From Mesorhizobium sp. M9A.F.Ca.ET.002.03.1.2 (lineage in GTDB: Bacteria > Pseudomonadota > Alphaproteobacteria > Rhizobiales > Rhizobiaceae), in assembly GCF_003952365.1 (NCBI RefSeq), contig NZ_CP034443.1, positions 2,473,001 through 2,537,000 of the forward strand: a DNA stretch of 64,000 bases, in the 5' to 3' direction. Below the pieces are notes generated by a model. It was given only the letters and a program-made list of their open reading frames with translations, made no database searches and had not been told where the DNA came from. The position numbers were made by a program, and so were the translations under genes. Numbering within the stretch: the stretch's first letter is position 1; each line of letters opens with the position of its first letter. This document shows positions 57,773-64,000 of the stretch, one piece after another.

Positions 57773-59842
57773 TCAAATGGCGGAAAACAGCGATTCCTGG
57801 TTGTCGTCGTGGATGCGACGCGGAGTATTGCGCGCCAAATCGGCCTTGATCCGTTCGTCTTCGAGGTCGCTGGCGCGGATCTGGTAGGGCGCGCCGCGCA
57901 TGACTTGCTCGGCCGGCAAGAGGCCATCCCTGATGAACCGGCGGATTTTGACGTGCGACACGCCGAGCTTCGCGGCCGCATCCGACATGGTGAGCCACTC
58001 GCCATTCTTGTCGGAAGAGCGATAGCCGCTGATCTTGTGCACCGTGCGCAGCGATTGGACGCGACGCGCGGTCCAGGTCTTTCCCTGACCGGTCTGCATG
58101 CCCATGCGGTTGAGTGTGGCAGCGATTTCGGCATCCGACCACCGGGTTGCCATGGATCGCATGATCGCCAGAGCCTCCTCAGGCGTACGCTGGCCATGCT
58201 CTCCGGATTTGGGCTTGCGAACCCGTACCTGCGAGTGCTGGCCTCCGTGCCAGTGGATGGTCAAGATCACGTCGCGCGCATCGTCATCGACATCCGCCAC
58301 GATATCCTTGATGAGCGCGCGCAGCAGTTGCTGACGACAGCGCATGTCGACACCCGGCGCATTCCAGGAGGCCTCGAGATCCTGGGCGAGGCCCGTGAAG
58401 TCCGGAACCGCGTCGACAGGCTCCACACGCTGGACTTCGCTCAGCTGGGCCTCGCAGGTCTCCACGCGCCTGAGTGTGGCTTCCCAACTCCTCTCGAGCT
58501 GGGCCGCAATAAGCCGGTTCTCCGGGTCGCAAGCGGCATAGCGGCGCTCGGCGAGCGATGCCTCATAGCGCGCCTGCTGCAGGTCCATCTCGATCATCTG
58601 CCGCCGCTTGGCTTCGCTCTCCAGCTGCATCCGTTCAGCCTCCAACGCCGCTTCGATCGCCATCGGCGCAACCGCCTCCAGCGCTTCGCGGGTCACCGCC
58701 GCGTCGGTGCGAAAGCCGTTGAACGACATGCATCGCGCCTGTGCCATCATGAGGTTGCCGCGCTCGCAGCGATATACCGGATAACCTTGGCCGCGTCCGG
58801 CATACATGACAACCAGTCTTCGCCCGCATCGACCACAGGAGATAAGACCCGGGAGCAGCGCGCGACCGCCGCGGCCCGACTTGACGCCGCCGGCTTTGCC
58901 GTAAGCGTTGGCTGCGAGCAGTTCCTGGTTCCGTTCGTACTCGCTCCATCCGATGTAGCCTTCGTGATGGTCCTTGAGCACCACCGCCCACTCGCTAGCC
59001 GGCTTGTAATGGCCATAGCTCTTGCGAACGCGGCCATCGACGATCTCAGTGCGCTTCTCGCTTTTACCATAGACATAGGCGCCGGCGTAGAATGGGTTCT
59101 TCAGGATCGAGATCACGTTGCGGTAACGGATCGGAACCCAGTCGAAGGACACCATCTTCTTGCCGTCGGAGGGTCTGGGGAAATGCACGCCATCGTCGAT
59201 CATCGAGATCAGGACCTGGCGCGCGCTGCCGAGTTCGCGGAAGCGCGCGAATATCAGGTGAATGGTCTCCTGCAGGCGCATGTCGGGATCGAACCCGAGA
59301 CCGTAATCGCGGTGCCAGACATAGCCGAAGGGCACGGAGATGCGCAGTTCTCCGCGCTGTGCCTTGGCGCGGGCGGCCTCGTACATGCGGGCACGCAGCA
59401 CGCCGAGCTCGAATTCGCTGATGCTGCCCTTCATACCCAGCAGCAGGCGGTCGTTCGGCAATCCCGGATCGTAGACTCCGTCCAGATCGATCACGCGTGC
59501 ATCGACTTCGCCGCACAACTCGAGCAGCCGATGCCAGTCCGGCCCGTTGCGCGACAGGCGGGACGCCTCCAGGCAAAGCACGGCGCCCACATGGCCGGTG
59601 CACAGATCGTCGACCAGGCGCTCGAAACCGGGACGCTCCACAGCCCCGCTTGCGGTTCGTCCCAGATCCTCGTCGATCACCTCTACTTTGCGGAATCCCC
59701 AACGCCGCGCGACGTCGACAAGCTCATACTGCCGACGCTGGCTCTCAAGGTTGAGCTGGACCTGCGCCTGAGTGGATTGACGCACATAGACGACGGCCTT
59801 GCGCTTGAGGACGGCAGTCGGAATCAGATTACCGCTCGTCAT
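57773..59842 (-). CDS. Large serine recombinase
   Basis: 689 residues. Resolvase domain: AVVYVRQSTQAQVQLNLESQ with the catalytic serine in VRQST near residue 22, and EASRLSRNGPDWHRLLEL near residue 96. The recombinase domain follows (YGYVW-like FGYVWHRDYG, LKNPFYAGAYVYGK), then the zinc-ribbon region LISCGRCGRRLVVMYAG...YRCERG, a long coiled coil (ALEAERMQLESEAKRRQMIEMDL) and a C-terminal helix-turn-helix (TMSDAAAKLGVSHVKIRRFI). Complete frame, so possibly active. It overlaps the small upstream gene by 14 bp. Confidence 0.92.
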   Translation of the reverse strand: MTSGNLIPTAVLKRKAVVYVRQSTQAQVQLNLESQRRQYELVDVARRWGFRKVEVIDEDLGRTASGAVERPGFERLVDDLCTGHVGAVLCLEASRLSRNGPDWHRLLELCGEVDARVIDLDGVYDPGLPNDRLLLGMKGSISEFELGVLRARMYEAARAKAQRGELRISVPFGYVWHRDYGLGFDPDMRLQETIHLIFARFRELGSARQVLISMIDDGVHFPRPSDGKKMVSFDWVPIRYRNVISILKNPFYAGAYVYGKSEKRTEIVDGRVRKSYGHYKPASEWAVVLKDHHEGYIGWSEYERNQELLAANAYGKAGGVKSGRGGRALLPGLISCGRCGRRLVVMYAGRGQGYPVYRCERGNLMMAQARCMSFNGFRTDAAVTREALEAVAPMAIEAALEAERMQLESEAKRRQMIEMDLQQARYEASLAERRYAACDPENRLIAAQLERSWEATLRRVETCEAQLSEVQRVEPVDAVPDFTGLAQDLEASWNAPGVDMRCRQQLLRALIKDIVADVDDDARDVILTIHWHGGQHSQVRVRKPKSGEHGQRTPEEALAIMRSMATRWSDAEIAATLNRMGMQTGQGKTWTARRVQSLRTVHKISGYRSSDKNGEWLTMSDAAAKLGVSHVKIRRFIRDGLLPAEQVMRGAPYQIRASDLEDERIKADLARNTPRRIHDDNQESLFSAI

Positions 59843-60017
59843 CGCAGCTCTCCTCCTCCGTTGCCACGCCGGCGGCGGCCCTCAGTACGTTGGCGAGCCG
59901 GGCGATCACTATGGTCCGTTGCGTTGAACTCAGCCCGTTCAGCTTCTGCGAGTCGAGCGGCAAGCTGAGTTGGCGAACGACCTCGAGAGATCGTGTCGGG
60001 GGTGGCAGGGTTCTCAT
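59829..60017 (-). CDS. Small protein upstream of the serine recombinase
   Basis: 62 residues (RTLPPPTRSLEVVRQLSLPLDS, GLSSTQRTIVIARLANVLRAAAGVA). Similar short proteins commonly precede recombinases of this type in rhizobia; role unknown. Coupled to the recombinase by overlap. Confidence 0.6.
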   Translation of the reverse strand: MRTLPPPTRSLEVVRQLSLPLDSQKLNGLSSTQRTIVIARLANVLRAAAGVATEEESCDDER

Positions 60018-60327
60018 GTTGCGACTCCGCGATGGTGAAACCATCCGGAGAGCCTCGCCGGAAACGGCGTTCGATCAAGAGCTTGTTAAGCTCAAGCAGC
60101 GCGGCAAGCGATACGCGCGGGGGGCCCAGGTCCATCGCCGCGCAAGCCACGGGATCGATCATCCAGGCCGGAGCGGTAATGACATGACCGGGCGCGACGA
60201 CGAGGTGAATGATCCGGCCGTCGGCGCGCTCTTCGCTGTTCTCGCAGCGAAGCCGACGTCCGAAATACGGGTGCCAACGGTAATGGACCTCGACCTCCTG
60301 CCCAACATGGGCAGAATGACCCCGAGA

Positions 60328-61777
60328 TGGCGATGCCGCGCAGGGCTAGCTCGGCTGCATTGTTGGATAGGCAGATCCGCCCATCGTCGAGGAACCGGGT
60401 GAAGGATGACCAGCGGCGCAGCATGTAGTTGAAGGCCTTGGTCAGGTCGTGCCCGCGCGAGAGCTTGTCGCGCGTCTCGATCATCCAGCGCTCGAGCTCG
60501 GTGACCAGCGGCGCGCTCCGCTCCTGGCGCACGGCGTGGCGTTGGGCCGGCAACAGGCCGTTGATCGCGCGCTCGATATCGAACAAGGCATCGATGCGCT
60601 TCACGGCTTCGACCGCCAGCGGATAGACCAGGTTGGGCTTCTCGCTGCGCGCCTTCTTGCGCGCCGCCGCTTCGACATCGGCCAGCTCAAACACTTTGCG
60701 CCGGCTGTGGGCCCAGCAGCTGGCCTCCAGAACAGGCGCCGGCTGACGACCCGTCGCATAGAGATCGCCGTAACCACCAAAGGCATCGGCCTGCAGAATG
60801 CCGTTCCAGCCGGCGAGATGCGCCGCGGGCTGTTCGCCTCGGCGATCGCGGGAATAGTAGAACACTGCCGCCGGCGGATCGGCGCCGCCGAACGGCCGGT
60901 CATCGCGCACATAGGTCCATAATCGACCGGTATCGGTCTTGCCCTTGGCCAGGACCGGCACCGTCGTGTCGTCGCCGTGCAGACGTGAAGCGGCCAGCAC
61001 ATGGGCTTCGAGCCGCTTGAACAGCGGCATCAGCGCCGCGGTGCCGGCGCCGACCTGGTCGGCGAGCGTCGACAGGCTGAGCGGCACGCCTTCGCGGGCA
61101 TAGCGTTCGGCCTGGCGGTTGAGCGGCTGATGCTGGCCGAACTTCTCGAACAGGATCATCGCCAGCAGGCCGGGACCGGCCCAGCCGCGCGGGGTGGCGT
61201 GGAAGGGCGCCGGAGCCTGGCTGATCGTCTCGCAGTCGCGGCAGGTGAACTTCTCCCGCACGTGCTGGATCACCTTCCATTGCCGCGGCACCACCTCCAG
61301 CGTCGGTGATATCCTCACCCAGCTTGCGCAGCCGATGACCGCCGCAGCAATGGCAAGCGGTCGGCGCCGGCTCGACCACGATTCGCGCGGCAGATGCTCT
61401 GGAAATGGCTGGCGCGCCGGTCGTTTGCGCACATAAGGCGCCACCTCGGTGGTCCGGGCCGCGCCCTGTTCGGCGGCGATCTCGTCTTGCGTCGCGGTGC
61501 TCTCGAGTTCCTCGAAGGTGAGCTCCATCTGATCGTGCAGGCGGGCTGAGCGTTCAGAACTCTGACCATGCAGCGCCCGCTGCAGCTTGCGGATCGTCAG
61601 ATCCTGATGTGCGATCAGCGCCGCATCATCCGATGCCTTGGCCCTGGCGACCGCCAGTTCGGCCTCGACCAGCGCAGCGCGCGCGGCCTCGTCTTCGGCT
61701 CTGGCCAGCGCCGCGGTCAGCGGTGCTCTCAGCGCGCCGATATCGTCCGGAACAGCATCCTGGGCGGTGGCAACCAT
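60328..61777 (-). mobile_element. IS66 tnpC, 5' part with internal frame damage
   Basis: The N-terminal leucine-rich part and DDE core of an IS66 transposase (LTIRKLQRALHGQSSERSARL, RLHGDDTTVPVLAKGKTDTGRLWTYVRDDRPFGG, SCWAHSRRKVFELAD, NNAAELALRGIA). Between about 61313 and 61380 two opposite frameshifts replace the usual zinc motif: PTACHCCGGHRLRKLGEDI is read in another frame. After GIA the frame runs into the inserted element. Not functional. Confidence 0.85.
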
Positions 61778-61842
61778 GCCTTGGAGTGAATCATAAAACG
61801 CGTCCGCTGACTCGCGGAAAATGGCGCAAACTCAAAGAAAAC

Positions 61843-62010
61843 TCAGCCCGCGCGCTGCGGGCGGAACGTGTGAACCGGGTTGCGCCAATCGATCCCGTCG
61901 AGCATGTAGGCGAGCTGCGCCGGCGATATGGAAACCGTGCCGTCCGCCGGCGACGGCCATAGAAACCGGCCCTTCTCGAGCCGTTTCGCATACAGCGACA
62001 TGCCGAGCCC
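61843..62010 (-). mobile_element. IS66 tnpB, 3' fragment
   Basis: SLYAKRLEKGRFLWPSPADG and VSISPAQLAYMLDGIDWR are the end of IS66 TnpB. The 5' part is replaced by a serine-recombinase remnant. Confidence 0.82.
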
Positions 62011-62019
62011 ACGCCACCT

Positions 62020-62780
62020 TCGAGGTTGCGCGATGCGAACCCGCACCTTGGCGGATCGCATTTATTCGGCGCCGGCCGTAGACATATGCGCCGGCATAGG
62101 CCGGGTTGTGCAAAATATGATGGACGTCGGCGATGGTGGCGTCTCGCCACACCAGCTCATGGGGCGCCGGCCCGCGAATCGGCGCACCGGTACGCGTAGG
62201 TCGTGCGTGCGCAGGTAACGCATAACGCGTCGCGCGGTCTGAAGCTCTCTAAATTTGTCGAAGATCAGACGCAGCCGAGCCTGAACCTCTTCATCAGGGT
62301 TGAACACGATCTGGCCGGAGCGGTTGTAGGCCAAGCCACCTGGCAGCGGTATGCGAAGCTCGCCCCGCGCCGCCTTCTGCCGTCCCCCTTGATGCAGGCG
62401 GGTGCGGATCTGGTGCAACTCCGCTTCGCTCATGATCCCCGAGAGCCCTAACAGCAGCCGGTCTTGATAAGCGCAGGGACCGTAGAGACGTTCACCATCG
62501 GCGATGACAACGCCGAGCAATGAACACAACTCGAGGAGTTGATGCCAGTCCCGGTTGTTGCGCGCTGCATCGAGGCTGACCACCAGACCCGCGTTGCCGA
62601 GCCCGATCTCGGCCCCGATCTCGGCGATGAGCCATTGGAAGTCGCCGCGCTCGACTTGGCCGTTTCCTGGTTTTCCAAGATCCTCGTCGATGGCGACGAC
62701 ACGATCCGGCGGCCAGCCCAATCTGACGCGCGGTCCACCAAGCTGTGCTGAAGTTCGGTGCTTTCCTGATGGTGGCGCAC
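62020..62780 (-). mobile_element. Second serine-recombinase remnant
   Basis: Resolvase and recombinase parts of a different serine recombinase, in at least three frames: RVVAIDEDLGKPGNGQVERG, VVSLDAARNNRDWHQLLELC, LLLGLSGIMSEAELHQIRTR, then HILHNPAYAGAYVYG after a shift near 62165. The catalytic N-terminus is damaged (frameshift near 62715). It ends where tnpB resumes. Confidence 0.82.
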
Positions 62781-63302
62781 CTAGTTTATCGAGGATTGGC
62801 GCACAACACGTAAGCGAAATTTGAACGCCGGACGGCCGCTCTCGGAATAACCAACATCAAACTGGTCCCTCGCGGCTGGCGCGTCCGGCGGCATCCGGCG
62901 GATCAGCGCGAGCATCTGCGCGACTTGGTGCTGAGATACCGGTGGGAGATTGTTCCAAAAGGCTGGGCGTATCTGGCTTGATCCGTACCAGTGGAACACT
63001 GGTCTCCGGTAGAGCCACCGCAATCCGATGCGCCAAAGCATGAGCACCATCGCAACTCGCCATTGAGTTATAAAGGTGATTCGCGCACAATACACTAAAG
63101 GAAGCAAAGTCCGAACGGGTATTAACTTTCCAGCCCGCTACGATGTTCACCATCATCATCGCTAGCAGGCGACAGATTCGTAACTGAGCGGCGGATATTG
63201 CGCGACCGTCCATCCGGAAGGCGGATGACAAAAAAGGCAGATCCGCGCACTGACCGAAGTGATGCCACCTCAAACTGCTGTCCACAGGGTGCGTGTCGAC
63301 GG
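62781..63302. other. Remnant region between recombinase and istB
   Basis: A minus-strand frame (62781-63107) ending WNNLPPVSQHQVAQMLALIRRM resembles the short proteins found ahead of rhizobial serine recombinases. Otherwise no gene. Confidence 0.4.
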
Positions 63303-63968
63303 TCAACCACCGTGACATGAGATACCAACCGGATCAACAAGAGGGGCATCCTGCGCTGCTTGGGTCGCCACGACCTCATGCCAAGCGGAGACGGGCAACT
63401 GGCTGGTTACGATGGTGGAGCGGCGTCCATAGCGGTCCTCGAGGATTTCAAGGAGGTCATGAGGGGCCTGGCCGTCGAGGGGCTCAAGGCCCCAATCGTC
63501 AAGGATCAGCAATTGCACACTGCCGAGCTTGCGCAGCAGGCGTAGATAGCGACCATCCCCGCGCGCCGATGCCAGGGAGCAAACAGTCTGGGCACGCTCT
63601 GGTAAAGGACGGAGCGGTCATCGCGACAGGCCTTGTAGCCGAGCGCACAGGCGAGCCAACTCTTTCCGACGTCTGATGGCCCGCAGATCGCCGGATTGTC
63701 GGGGCGGAGGAACAGGAGCCGATCGAGTCCGCGCGCTGCGATAGTCAACATCCTCGGGAATGGTCTGGTGGCGCAGCTTTGCAAAGCGCAGGCGGGCAGC
63801 AAGGTTGCGATCGTACCGCCAGCTCCATTCCCGGTCGAGTAGCAGACTCAACCATTCGACATGAGAGAGTTGTTCGACCTCGGCATTGGCGGTGAGTTCG
63901 TCGAATGCCCTGGCTATGCCGGACAGGCCCATGGCGTTCAGGCGATCGAGGGTGGGGGGTGCAAGCAT
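63303..63968 (-). pseudogene. IS21-family istB, frameshifted
   Basis: Start LDRLNAMGLSGIARAFDEL and VEWLSLLLDREWSWR in one frame; Walker A GPSDVGKSWLACALGYKA in a second; Walker B LLILDDWGLEPLDG and RYGRRSTIVTSQLPVSAWHEV in a third. The normal C-terminus is replaced by unrelated residues. At least two frameshifts; non-functional transposition helper ATPase. Confidence 0.88.
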
Positions 63969-64000
63969 CCCTTTCTACTTCAGTCGTTATAGCGACAGCC

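Larger units (their letters stand above)
57737..60327. mobile_element. Serine-recombinase element inserted in IS66 tnpC
   Basis: About 2.6 kb lie between the two halves of tnpC. The six bases TCTCGG (minus strand) occur at both edges (57737-57742 and 60322-60327), consistent with a short crossover core. It carries a large serine recombinase and a small upstream gene and nothing else. Confidence 0.65.

Overview
The window looks like part of the symbiosis island of a Mesorhizobium-type alphaproteobacterium. It carries a full nifHDKENX block, symbiotic rpoN and nifQ, acdS, a CYP127-like P450 operon, many sigma-54/NifA promoters, and large stretches of decayed DNA full of transposon pieces. No tRNA, rRNA, integrase or replication origin was seen.

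Left part (1-21.5 kb): an IscA/HesB gene (iscN-like) and a haem-degradation gene (hmuS) diverge around one NifA site. An MFS exporter follows. Next comes a NifA/sigma-54 operon of P450, a ferredoxin-SnoaL fusion, a tandem SDR, a luciferase-like oxygenase and nifQ. It meets rpoN head-on. Upstream of rpoN is prxS, broken by one missing base. A ruined asnB, a hisC-like aminotransferase with a second luciferase-like oxygenase, and an IS630 remnant come next. A preQ1-I riboswitch precedes queCDE. A toxin-antitoxin pair (HEPN plus a Phd-nucleotidyltransferase fusion) sits just before nifH.

Middle part (21.5-43.3 kb): nifH, nifD, nifK, nifE, nifN, nifX, a DUF269 gene, an OmpR/PhoB-type regulator and a universal stress protein. 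Further along are a lysine/ornithine N-monooxygenase, pyrE with an overlapping small gene, acetoacetate decarboxylase and a TlpA-like thioredoxin-fold protein. A second copy of the nifX-DUF269 region continues into DUF683, fdxB and a SyrA-like gene. Intact acdS follows.

Right part (43.3-64 kb): relics of queC, acdS, gmd and an ABC exporter mark past duplication and deletion. There is a complete ABC exporter, a LuxR solo, a radical SAM protein, and a five-gene biosynthetic cluster: EctB-like aminotransferase, 2OG-Fe(II) oxygenase, GHMP kinase, cysteine-synthase-like PLP enzyme, and a large ATP-grasp/argininosuccinate-lyase fusion. I do not recognise the product of this cluster; it is the best candidate for an undescribed system. 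The last 7 kb are nested mobile elements: a serine-recombinase element inside an IS66 tnpC, another recombinase remnant, and a broken IS21 istB.

Common theme: at least nine places match the sigma-54 -24/-12 consensus, and most have a TGT-N10-ACA-like NifA site 45-130 bp upstream. This suggests that much of the window is one microaerobic, bacteroid-expressed regulon. All homology statements come from reading motifs by eye; no database search was run.
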